Virus record (IMG/VR): IMGVR_UViG_3300025098_000344
Location: 1 to 20,937 of that record
Strand: one strand, 5' to 3'
Source of the DNA: a virus
DNA: 20,937 nucleotides
In this document: in pieces, positions 16,392 to 20,937 of the stretch
How the letters are laid out: each line of letters starts with the position of its first letter
How positions within the stretch are numbered: position 1 is the first letter of the stretch
Notes under the pieces: model-generated
Told to the model about the DNA's origin: nothing
Database searches by the model: none
Seen by the model: the letters and a program-made list of their open reading frames with translations, nothing else
Program-made: the position numbers and the translations under genes

Positions 16392-16654
16392 ACTATTTTT
16401 ATATATCGTGGTGTGTGTTCACCTAAATCTTGATTAATAAATTCATCTAAGTCATCAATAGCATTATCAAAATCCATTTTATCACGTTGTATTAATAAAT
16501 CTAAACATATCCAATAATCATATATTGCTTGAATTGGATTGTTAGCTGTAATACCTATAAATGCTTCTTCAAAGCCATCAACTAAAATTATGTGTTCATT
16601 CTCAATTAATAAATTGCGTTCTGTTAATTCTTCTAATATATCGTCCTTTGTCAT
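16388..16654 (-). CDS. Small acidic phage protein, function unknown
   Basis: This 88-residue acidic protein contains LIENEHIILVDGFEEAFIGIT, then AIYDYWICLDLLIQRDKMDFDNAIDDLDEFI, a pattern I recall from small proteins in many phages of diverse hosts, with no role assigned. The composition suggests a compact, soluble, mixed alpha/beta protein. Its start overlaps the stop of the frameshifted chaperone reading frame (ATGA at 16654-16651), so its translation would be coupled to the frameshift product rather than to the shorter chaperone form. Confidence 0.7.
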   Translation of the reverse strand: MTKDDILEELTERNLLIENEHIILVDGFEEAFIGITANNPIQAIYDYWICLDLLIQRDKMDFDNAIDDLDEFINQDLGEHTPRYIKIV

Positions 16655-16908
16655 CGTTGGCTTCTTTTTAATATTTGTTGTTCTAATTCATATTTATCTT
16701 TTTCAAATGCTAAGTGCATTAAACAGGTGTGTAGTTTTGATTTGGTAATTTGATTGTATTTGAGAATGTCTCCATTAGTAAGTCCGTAGATAGATTGATA
16801 CCAGCCCCATTTTGCAGAGAATCCCGCAGATGCTGAGGAAGCTCTACCTCCTTCTGAGTTGCTAAATAATTCAGGATAGTTTTCTGTAATTCGTTCTTTA
16901 AACTGTAA
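16651..16908 (-). CDS. -1 frame extension of the tail assembly chaperone (frameshift product)
   Basis: An 85-codon frame overlapping the end of the 223-aa gene, in the -1 frame. It has no ATG, GTG or TTG until codon 64, so it cannot be a normal gene, but it is protein-like: RITENYPELFSNSEGG, then KWGWYQSIYGLTNGDILKYN, then CLMHLAFEKDKYELEQQILK. The WGWY...L..GD...LxFEKDK pattern is what I recall at the end of tail assembly chaperones. Its codons end mostly in A/T like the rest of the genome, whereas the overlapping zero frame has many CTG, CAG and GAG codons. A -1 slip on the T9 run at 16907-16915 joins it to residues 1-161, giving a 246-aa protein. Its stop overlaps the next gene's ATG. A homopolymer indel would give the same product without recoding. 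Confidence 0.72.
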   Translation of the reverse strand, partial: LQFKERITENYPELFSNSEGGRASSASAGFSAKWGWYQSIYGLTNGDILKYNQITKSKLHTCLMHLAFEKDKYELEQQILKRSQR

Positions 16909-17390
16909 AAAAAAACAATAGCACCAAATACAATATCTAAAGTAACTTCTGTCATATCGTACTTTTCAGCACTTTCATATTCTTCTATTAAATACTGCTT
17001 CTTCTTCTTGTAGGTTATTGGCCTATATAAAACACCTATTGCTTTGTTCATTAAATCCCAATCAGCAAGGTAAGTATCTAAATCAACATATTCACCAAAT
17101 GAAATATCATCCAGCTTTGGTATAAATCCAAACTCTTTATCATTTAAAGTAAACCTATCTATAAACTTAGGTTCGTTATTAAATAACTTTGATAGCTCTT
17201 CGCAGATATTGTTTATATCAGTAGCTTTTATTTGTAATACTTGTTTAAGTGGTATATTACAAAATATCTCTACCATCTTTTGTTGTAGAAACGAATCCAG
17301 TTCTTTACCCTCAGCAATCTTTAACCACTTTTGATATTGCTTTAAAGTAACCTCATTAAGAGTTTCTGGTATGTTGATTGTTAGTTTCAT
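16719..17390 (-). CDS. Tail assembly chaperone, zero-frame product
   Basis: The 223-residue zero-frame product of a tail assembly chaperone gene. The first 160 residues look like a conserved domain (INIPETLNEVTLKQYQKWL, then FGFIPKLDDISFGEYVDLD, then MNKAIGVLYRPI, then TLDIVFGAIVFF). Chaperones of this kind (lambda G/GT type) keep the tape measure soluble and recruit tube protein, with short and frameshifted long forms in a set ratio. After F161, frame zero continues NELQKTILNYLATQKEVELPQ..., ending TPV at 16719; this end has atypical codons and local GC enrichment, consistent with dual coding. It is the first gene after a terminator and a conserved leader motif, with ATG only 3 nt from that motif. 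Confidence 0.68.
   Translation of the reverse strand: MKLTINIPETLNEVTLKQYQKWLKIAEGKELDSFLQQKMVEIFCNIPLKQVLQIKATDINNICEELSKLFNNEPKFIDRFTLNDKEFGFIPKLDDISFGEYVDLDTYLADWDLMNKAIGVLYRPITYKKKKQYLIEEYESAEKYDMTEVTLDIVFGAIVFFYSLKNELQKTILNYLATQKEVELPQHLRDSLQNGAGINLSTDLLMETFSNTIKLPNQNYTPV
16907..16916 (-). other. T9 slippery run, candidate -1 frameshift site
   Basis: On the minus strand G followed by nine T's then AC is read GTT TTT TTT TAC (residues 159-162). It contains the heptamer T TTT TTT, a classic slip site. A -1 slip here opens the 85-codon extension. Polymerase slippage adding one base to the run would have the same effect. It is the only heptamer of suitable form I found in the overlap. Confidence 0.65.
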
Positions 17391-17393
17391 TAT

Positions 17394-17406
17394 CTATAAA
17401 CGTATT
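17394..17406 (-). promoter_or_regulatory. Leader motif AATACGTTTATAG before the tail operon
   Basis: The motif lies 3 nt before the ATG of the chaperone gene. It shares ACGTTTATAG with the scaffold leader (8616-8625) and AATACGTTTA with 17508-17517. TACGTTTA matches the Bacteroidota -7 box (TAnnTTTG) except for the last base, and a TTTG lies 22 nt upstream (17427-17430). Used as a promoter, it would give a nearly leaderless mRNA. Confidence 0.5.
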
Positions 17407-17433
17407 AATTAGTAAATCGTTATATACAAATAT

Positions 17434-17473
17434 AAAAAAAAGTAGGCAATGCTCTTTTGCAAATACCTACTTT
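17434..17473 (-). terminator. Intrinsic terminator upstream of the tail operon
   Basis: On the minus strand AAAGTAGG pairs with CCTACTTT (8 bp), enclosing a loop that can form a short inner CAA/TTG stem, followed by a run of eight T's. It should stop anything read into this region from the right, isolating the tail operon from upstream transcription. Confidence 0.8.
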
Positions 17474-17507
17474 AAACCAAAACATAAATTTTAAATCAAG
17501 ACTTTAC

Positions 17508-17517
17508 TAAACGTATT
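17508..17517 (-). promoter_or_regulatory. Second copy of the AATACGTTTA motif
   Basis: AATACGTTTA (minus strand) repeats the motif at 17397-17406, 111 bp away. It lies between the two terminators. If it is a promoter element, the transcript would be a short untranslated RNA of roughly 70 nt ending at the terminator at 17434. No ORF is seen behind it. Confidence 0.3.
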
Positions 17518-17570
17518 CAGAAAGTTATTTTTAAATTACAATCAAATATAATAAAAATTTCTCTTATATA

Positions 17571-17590
17571 TCTTATCTTTTCTTATCTTA
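17571..17590. repeat. Two tandem 10-bp repeats TCTTATCTT(T/A)
   Basis: TCTTATCTTT and TCTTATCTTA follow directly on each other, then TCT; a related TCTTATATA precedes them. The 10-bp period equals one helical turn. They lie in the noncoding stretch between the two terminators. A protein-binding site is possible; simple-sequence drift is equally possible. Confidence 0.4.
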
Positions 17591-17621
17591 TCTAAATGCT
17601 TAAGGGTGGCTTAAGCGTGGC

Positions 17622-17650
17622 TATAAAAAAAGCCACTTTTTACGGTGGCT
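17622..17650 (-). terminator. Intrinsic terminator after the 42-aa gene
   Basis: On the minus strand AGCCAC pairs with GTGGCT (8-nt loop), followed by seven T's, 25 nt after the 42-aa stop. A further GTGGCT copy at 17617-17622 lets the same DNA form an overlapping hairpin followed by five T's on the plus strand, so it could act in both directions. Confidence 0.85.
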
Positions 17651-17674
17651 CTTTATTCTGTGTTTTTTAATATT

Positions 17675-17803
17675 TTATTTAAATGCTTTTGCAAATTCTT
17701 TTACTTCTTCGTAAGTCCATCCCGCTTCTTTTAGTATTATATCTTCTTCTTTAATCATTTCGTTTAATAATTCGCTGTTTAATATTTCGTTTATGTTTTT
17801 CAT
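17675..17803 (-). CDS. 42-aa acidic small protein in its own transcription unit
   Basis: ATG at 17803 opens 42 codons: MKNINEILNSELLNEMIKEE, then DIILKEAGWTYEEVKEFAKAFK. The product is acidic and helical, with a Trp-Thr-Tyr turn between two amphipathic helices. I do not recognise a family. The unit is complete: a promoter ends 28 nt before the ATG and an intrinsic terminator starts 25 nt after the stop. No Shine-Dalgarno site is present, only an A-rich leader, as is normal in Bacteroidota. Being transcribed apart from the terminase and tail operons, it may be expressed at a different time, for example as a host-directed or regulatory peptide. It could also be a minor remnant ORF, though the flanking signals argue against this. 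Confidence 0.7.
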   Translation of the reverse strand: MKNINEILNSELLNEMIKEEDIILKEAGWTYEEVKEFAKAFK

Positions 17804-17831
17804 TTTGTTTTGGTTTTTGTTAATTACAATG

Positions 17832-17862
17832 TAAATATAAGTATAATTATTTAACTAACAAA
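17832..17862 (-). promoter_or_regulatory. Bacteroidota-type promoter for the 42-aa gene
   Basis: On the minus strand TTTG (17862-17859) is followed after exactly 19 bp by TATATTTA (17839-17832), against the known consensus TTTG / 19-21 bp / TAnnTTTG; only the last base differs. Transcription would begin near 17825, about 22 nt before the ATG. Confidence 0.7.
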
Positions 17863-17865
17863 TTA

Positions 17866-17877
17866 TTTTACAACTTT
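17866..17877 (-). promoter_or_regulatory. 12-bp motif AAAGTTGTAAAA upstream of the 42-aa promoter
   Basis: This 12-mer is identical to the one before the scaffold gene (8650-8661) and lies 3 bp upstream of the TTTG box. A related AATTGTAAAA sits next to it, so TTGTAAAA occurs twice in tandem here. It is a candidate operator or activator site. The remaining bases up to the terminase stop at 17914 hold nothing else that I can support. Confidence 0.3.
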
Positions 17878-17913
17878 TTTACAATTTTTTTTATTCTACC
17901 TCTGTAATTTTTT

Positions 17914-19125
17914 TTAATAAATGTGATATTCTCCTAAGTTTGGATTCTGTAATTGATAGCTAACTGCATACCTCAGCGCATCAATAGCGTGGTTAAAATT
18001 ATCAACTGGTGTTTGTGATTTCTTTTCTAACCAACAATAGTTATTTAACTCTTTAATTAATTCTGTACTATCTTCAGTAATTACTAAATCATAATCTTGT
18101 AATAAACTAATACCAAATGTTATTGAACCTTGTCCTTTGATAGCTGGTACAACATTACAATCTCTGCTTAGTTCTGTTATTAATCTTGGTTCTGCTGAAT
18201 CACCAACTATTAAATTATCTGCTGCAAACTTTTTATTAAGTTGTAATATCTCGCTTGTAGTTAACTTAGTTTGGTAAAAGCATAGTTGTATATAGATAAC
18301 TTTATTTTCTTTGTCTATACTTGTTTTAACTAATGTGCTTGGGTCATTGCTAAATCCATAATCTTGACCAAATACAACTTTACCTACTTGCTTAAATTCT
18401 CCTATACTCCAATCAGTAAATATAACACCCTCAGCTTTGTCCAGCCAAGCACCTTCTATTGTATGCTTGTATCTGTTTGGTCTTCTAACCTTCATTGTCT
18501 CTATCTGCTTAATATAGCTTTCTGAAAGGTTATCTAAGTTATCTAAATATGTAGTGTGTATATAGGTAGTATCTTCTTTAGTTATGTTACTACCAGCAGC
18601 AACACCCCTATCTTCAAACCAACGTTTATAAATGAAATGTTCTTTAGTTGTAGGATTCAATATTAATATTACTCTATTCTCTTGTACTTTGTTTCTTACA
18701 GATAAATCAATCTTATCAAATATATCCTCATCATTTAATTCTTCTGCTTCATCCATTACCCAAGTAGTAATACCTTGTAATGATTTAAGATTTGCTGTCT
18801 GGTCTCCTGAGCTGGTTTTAATACCTCTAAATATTATCTTACTACCATTGCCTTTATTTATTATCTCATCCTTTGTTATTTTAAACTGGTCGATAACTCC
18901 AAGCAGTTCTAACTTTTCTATAAATTCAGGTATGATTGAAATGCCAGCAGCTCTTAGAGTGTACCTTGTAAATAGTATTGTATGGCCAGCTTGATAGGTT
19001 AATAGTAGAAGTACAGAGTTTATAGCAAATGATTTACCAGAACCTCTACCACCAGTTACAATAAAATAACGTGAAAGTGATTCGTTAAATACTAAATACT
19101 TTTTATTGAGCTTTAATCCTTGCAA
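17914..19125 (-). CDS. terL: Large terminase subunit (ATPase and nuclease)
   Basis: The motor that packages DNA into the capsid through the portal and cuts the concatemer. The 403-residue protein has a Walker A GGRGSGKS (residues 25-32), Walker B TTWVMDEAEE with D125 and E126, and a coupling motif LILNPTT (153-159). The C-terminal RNase H-like nuclease has its metal-binding acidic residues in GQDYGF (D255), VGDSAE (D309) and NHAIDALRYA (D382). Length and motif spacing fit the PBSX-like terminase family (Terminase_3 and its C-terminal domain). The start overlaps the small subunit gene by 23 nt. The gene ends 52 nt before the promoter of the 42-aa unit and has no terminator of its own, so read-through would reach the terminator at 17622. 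Confidence 0.95.
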   Translation of the reverse strand: MQGLKLNKKYLVFNESLSRYFIVTGGRGSGKSFAINSVLLLLTYQAGHTILFTRYTLRAAGISIIPEFIEKLELLGVIDQFKITKDEIINKGNGSKIIFRGIKTSSGDQTANLKSLQGITTWVMDEAEELNDEDIFDKIDLSVRNKVQENRVILILNPTTKEHFIYKRWFEDRGVAAGSNITKEDTTYIHTTYLDNLDNLSESYIKQIETMKVRRPNRYKHTIEGAWLDKAEGVIFTDWSIGEFKQVGKVVFGQDYGFSNDPSTLVKTSIDKENKVIYIQLCFYQTKLTTSEILQLNKKFAADNLIVGDSAEPRLITELSRDCNVVPAIKGQGSITFGISLLQDYDLVITEDSTELIKELNNYCWLEKKSQTPVDNFNHAIDALRYAVSYQLQNPNLGEYHIY

Positions 19126-19441
19126 TGATGTTTCTAAAATCGTGGTTTACTTCTTCTGTAGTATTTACATCAACAGTATCTTTTAAGTTACCATACAAGT
19201 TATTATATATAGCATTAAAAGCATTTACATCACCTTTTTCAATAGCTTTATTAACTAATGCCTCTACCATTAAATACTCTTTACTTTGCCAAACTGGTTT
19301 ACCATCTGTATCAACTTTCTTAACCATTAAGCTAAGTATTTCTTTAATTATTGTGCTTCTATTCTTAGCACCTTTTGGTTTGCCTTTTGGATTACCGCTT
19401 TGGCCTTTAGTCCAACTTTTTAAGTTTTGTTCTCTTGACAT
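19103..19441 (-). CDS. terS: Small terminase subunit-like protein, DUF5681 type
   Basis: This 112-residue protein starts MSREQNLKSWTKGQSGNPKG and continues KPKGAKNRSTIIKEI. The WxxGQSGNPKGRPKGxKN pattern over residues 9-26 marks DUF5681, which I recall just before large terminases in many phages and prophages. The C-terminal part is helical (EALVNKAIEKGDVNAFNAIYNNLYG), suitable for oligomerisation. Small terminases bind the packaging start site and regulate the large subunit. The direct overlap with the large terminase supports this role. Two perfect 11-bp tandem repeats end at the base before its ATG and could be a binding site for it. Confidence 0.8.
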   Translation of the reverse strand: MSREQNLKSWTKGQSGNPKGKPKGAKNRSTIIKEILSLMVKKVDTDGKPVWQSKEYLMVEALVNKAIEKGDVNAFNAIYNNLYGNLKDTVDVNTTEEVNHDFRNIIARIKAQ

Positions 19442-19463
19442 TTTTCACTGTATTTTCACTGTA
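19442..19463 (-). repeat. Two perfect 11-bp tandem repeats touching the terS start codon
   Basis: On the minus strand TACAGTGAAAA occurs twice in a row (22 bp) and is followed at once by ATG. Spacing of 11 bp puts the copies on the same face of the helix. A pac/cos recognition site for the small terminase, or an operator controlling the terminase genes, are both plausible; neither is shown. The T run beside them is simple sequence. Confidence 0.6.
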
Positions 19464-19491
19464 TTTTTTTAAAAACATTAGTAGCTTTCTT

Positions 19492-19869
19492 TCAATTGCT
19501 TTTGCTTTCTCTTTCGTATTCATATTCATTATATAATCTTCTCATTGTATCTACTAAACCTTTAACGCAACTACCACAACTGGATGCTTTTTTATTGGTG
19601 TTAAATACTCTATTGTGTATTGTTAGCAATCCTTTTTGTTCGTTTGCATTTACTACATTCTTTTGCTGGTTAAAGAATCCTTTTAGATATATATATTCTT
19701 CTTCATTTAAACATTCTACTTTGTATGGAAATAATTTATTTAACTTTTCTTTTCTTGCATCACATCCACAATCCTTACCTATCTTGTCAAATATCCAATC
19801 AGTAGCTTGTTTTATACCTGTGGCTTTTGTTATCTTTTCTACTGTATCGCCTAAACCTTTACTCTTCAT
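19492..19869 (-). CDS. Conserved phage protein with two Cys pairs, function unknown
   Basis: This 125-residue protein opens with MKSKGLGDTVEKITKATGIK and then DCGCDARKEKLNKLFPY, with C34 and C36. A second pair, SSCGSCVKGL (C98 and C101), lies near the helical C-terminus (VDTMRRLYNEYEYERE). CxC plus CxxC could form one metal site. I recall this GLGDT...CGCxxRKxKLNxLFPY pattern near terminase genes of Bacteroidota phages, always without a function. The start overlaps the sigma-like gene by 11 nt and the stop is 50 nt before terS, so it belongs to the terminase transcript. Confidence 0.75.
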   Translation of the reverse strand: MKSKGLGDTVEKITKATGIKQATDWIFDKIGKDCGCDARKEKLNKLFPYKVECLNEEEYIYLKGFFNQQKNVVNANEQKGLLTIHNRVFNTNKKASSCGSCVKGLVDTMRRLYNEYEYERESKSN

Positions 19870-20368
19870 TAATTTTTTTTTTAATTTCTTTAATACAATT
19901 ATTTATAGTTCTCCATACAACTACGTGTGATATATTAGTTGCTGCAGATAGTTTTCTTATACTGTGGAATTTCTTTCTATATAAGTTAAATAACTTTCTA
20001 TCAAACCAATAGAATTCATTTACTATATCATCTACTACTTTTTCTATATCTACATACTTTGTATTGTCTGCTTCTATAATGTTTTTTAGGTCTTTATCTA
20101 TTAGTAAATCTTTATCAACTCGTATTGTATCAATGAATATATTGTGCATCATCTTATATATAAACGCTTTATTTAAAGAATCGTTATATAGAATATCGTT
20201 AATTTTTACTTTTTTACTATCAATTTTACTATGTAAAGCAATATAAAAGTCGTGTAATAAATCTTTTGCTGGTATTTTACTATTGCTGCTTATTTCCTCA
20301 GCCATACTTAGCCAAGTTTCTTCATCTCTTACCAAGAGGTGCAATATATTATTTACTTCTGTACTCAT
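19859..20368 (-). CDS. Sigma-70-like DNA-binding protein (phage transcription regulator)
   Basis: A 169-residue protein with a sigma-like two-part plan. Residues 36-85 resemble region 2 (KDLLHDFYIALHSK, then AFIYKMMHNIFIDTIR), which binds the -10/-7 box and core polymerase. Residues about 120-165 resemble region 4, with a helix-turn-helix (KFHSIRKLSAATNISHVVVW, then RTINNCIKEIKKKI), which contacts the upstream box. The linker is acidic. It is shorter and more divergent than host sigma factors, as in phage-encoded ones, and may be a terminase-linked regulator rather than a true sigma. It overlaps the nuclease gene by 20 nt and the next gene by 11 nt. A link to the ACGTTTATAG motif is speculation. 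Confidence 0.65.
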   Translation of the reverse strand: MSTEVNNILHLLVRDEETWLSMAEEISSNSKIPAKDLLHDFYIALHSKIDSKKVKINDILYNDSLNKAFIYKMMHNIFIDTIRVDKDLLIDKDLKNIIEADNTKYVDIEKVVDDIVNEFYWFDRKLFNLYRKKFHSIRKLSAATNISHVVVWRTINNCIKEIKKKINEE

Positions 20369-20699
20369 CTAATTCAAGAAGTATATTTACGAAATCATCG
20401 TATTTTAAAGCAATGTAATCGTCTTCAAAGTTTTTAGTAAATACTACTACAGGAGTTTTTAGTGTACCTCTTGCATCTCCTTTGCTTTGTTCTAATGCTT
20501 TCCATATATTAAGTTTCTCTTGGTTCTTACATTCCCAGCTATATTCAGATAGTATACCACTTGTAGTCATAATATCTCCTTTAATACTCAATCCGCCTGA
20601 GTTTGGTGTTCTTCTTATATTAGTATCAAACTTTTTAGCTAAATCTTTTGCAATTTTTAACTCAAACCTTTTACCTTTTTGATTTGCATTTAAACTCAT
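20349..20699 (-). CDS. PD-(D/E)XK nuclease, Holliday-junction-resolvase-like
   Basis: A 116-residue protein with the nuclease core: E13 in KGKRFELKIAKDL, D42 in SIKGDI, and E56-x-K58 in YSWECKNQ, then a helix with KALEQSKGDARG. The order E ... GD ... ExK and the length fit the archaeal Hjc-like and phage VRR-type small endonucleases. The RRTPNSGGLS segment would be the DNA-contact loop. Candidate roles are resolving branched DNA before packaging or trimming recombination intermediates, in keeping with its position in the packaging operon. All predicted metal-binding residues are present. Its ATG overlaps the stop of the upstream 54-aa gene (ATGA). Confidence 0.78.
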   Translation of the reverse strand: MSLNANQKGKRFELKIAKDLAKKFDTNIRRTPNSGGLSIKGDIMTTSGILSEYSWECKNQEKLNIWKALEQSKGDARGTLKTPVVVFTKNFEDDYIALKYDDFVNILLELDEYRSK

Positions 20700-20860
20700 A
20701 TCTTTTGAAAATGTTTTCTAATTACTGCTCCAAGTTCAGCATCATTAGTATATACTCTACACAAAAAAGCAATGTTGTACTCAACAGGAGAATCAACGCT
20801 ACGGTAGTGAGAGTCCTTCGTTTGTCTGTATTCATTTAATGTTCTCTTTTTACTTTTCAA
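20696..20860 (-). CDS. 54-aa conserved small phage protein with TTG start
   Basis: A gene with no ATG in frame: an upstream in-frame TAA lies 9 nt before the TTG at 20860, leaving TTG as the best start. The product is MKSKKRTLNEYRQTKDSHYR, then SVDSPVEYNIAFLCRVYTND, then AELGAVIRKHFQKI. The KRTLNEYRQTKDSxY pattern is one I recall at the N-terminus of small proteins common in Bacteroidota phages, so this frame rather than its neighbours is coding. Its stop overlaps the nuclease ATG by the ATGA arrangement and its start overlaps the upstream membrane peptide by 11 nt. The function is unknown. Confidence 0.75.
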   Translation of the reverse strand: MKSKKRTLNEYRQTKDSHYRSVDSPVEYNIAFLCRVYTNDAELGAVIRKHFQKI

Positions 20861-20930
20861 AATATTTTTTTATTATCACGACAATTAAAGCACCAGAGAT
20901 AAAACTGGTTATGTGTGATGTGATTAACAT
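20850..20930 (-). CDS. Small membrane peptide, possibly the C-terminus of a longer gene
   Basis: ATG at 20930 gives 26 residues (MLITSHITSFISGALIVVII, then KKYFEK), with one hydrophobic segment followed by a positive end, the look of a single-span membrane peptide. The frame stays open to the window edge (two more Leu codons), so the gene may begin outside. It overlaps the TTG-started gene by 11 nt. The function is unknown; small membrane peptides of this kind are frequent in phage genomes. Confidence 0.5.
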   Translation of the reverse strand: MLITSHITSFISGALIVVIIKKYFEK

Positions 20931-20937
20931 TAATAAT

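Noticed and set aside
16651-16719. 22-codon ORF starting at the TAATG overlap as an independent gene
   Set aside because: The start overlap is neat, but the same frame continues upstream with strongly protein-like sequence, so it is better explained as the end of the frameshift extension. Reinitiation at this ATG remains possible as a minor product.
16815-16850. AGGAGG on the minus strand as a ribosome-binding site for a gene in the chaperone overlap
   Set aside because: No ATG, GTG or TTG follows at a suitable distance in the -1 frame, and the host group does not usually use Shine-Dalgarno sites.
16907-16915. T9 run treated simply as a sequencing or assembly error
   Set aside because: Cannot be excluded, but frame zero continues for 62 more codons and the gene type is known for -1 frameshifting at such runs, so recoding is the better reading. 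Kept as the main caveat.
20722-20835. 37-aa hydrophobic ORF beginning MNTDKRRTLTTVALILLL
   Set aside because: It looks like a membrane peptide, but it lies out of frame inside the 54-aa gene whose sequence matches a recalled conserved pattern and whose stop overlaps the nuclease start.
1-20937. tRNA genes, rRNA, insertion sequences, attachment sites
   Set aside because: No cloverleaf-like GGTTCGAATCC arm, transposase motif or flanking repeat was found on either strand by eye.

Overview
This window is a stretch of an AT-rich genome of a tailed phage or prophage, with every supported gene on the minus strand. The host is most likely a member of the Bacteroidota, probably a flavobacterium. The evidence is the protein families (XkdF-like prohead protease, DUF5681-type small terminase, DUF6712-like connector, LamG/Ig-like surface proteins), the almost complete absence of Shine-Dalgarno sites, A/T-ending codons, and one good match to the Bacteroidota promoter (TTTG, 19-bp spacer, TATATTTA). 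No integrase, lysis, replication or repressor gene is visible, so lifestyle cannot be judged. Family names come from recognising motifs by eye; no search was run.

Layout in the direction of transcription (right to left). (1) 20.9-19.5 kb: a tightly overlapped run of small genes, with a membrane peptide, a TTG-started 54-aa protein, a PD-(D/E)XK nuclease, a sigma-like DNA-binding protein and a Cys-pair protein. (2) 19.4-17.9 kb: small and large terminase, with two perfect 11-bp tandem repeats directly before the small terminase start. (3) 17.9-17.4 kb: a control region holding a canonical-type promoter, a 42-aa gene with its own terminator, tandem repeats, a second terminator and a conserved motif before the next operon. 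(4) 17.4-10.0 kb: the tail module, containing a tail assembly chaperone with a -1 frameshift extension, neck/terminator proteins, two large tail-tip-like proteins, a 45-aa protein and the tape measure. (5) 10.0-2.9 kb: mainly the head module, containing protease, small Cys protein, scaffold, major capsid protein, tail tube, a small virion protein, portal, two paralogous coiled-coil proteins and a connector. (6) 2.9-0 kb: two large surface proteins with Ig-like and LamG domains, the second running off the left edge.

Most adjacent genes overlap by 1-20 bases (ATGA, GTGA, TAGTG), so they are probably translated as coupled polycistronic messages. Four intrinsic terminators interrupt the message: after the 42-aa gene, before the tail operon, after the capsid gene, and after the tail tube gene. 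A motif shared by the leaders of the tail operon and the scaffold gene suggests a second start that boosts scaffold, capsid and tube.

Main observations: a hidden 85-codon reading frame reached by a -1 slip on a run of nine T's in the tail assembly chaperone; a self-contained 42-aa gene unit between packaging and structural genes; an N-terminal motif shared by the scaffold and two other head-module proteins; and several genes too short or oddly started to be caught by ordinary ORF calling.
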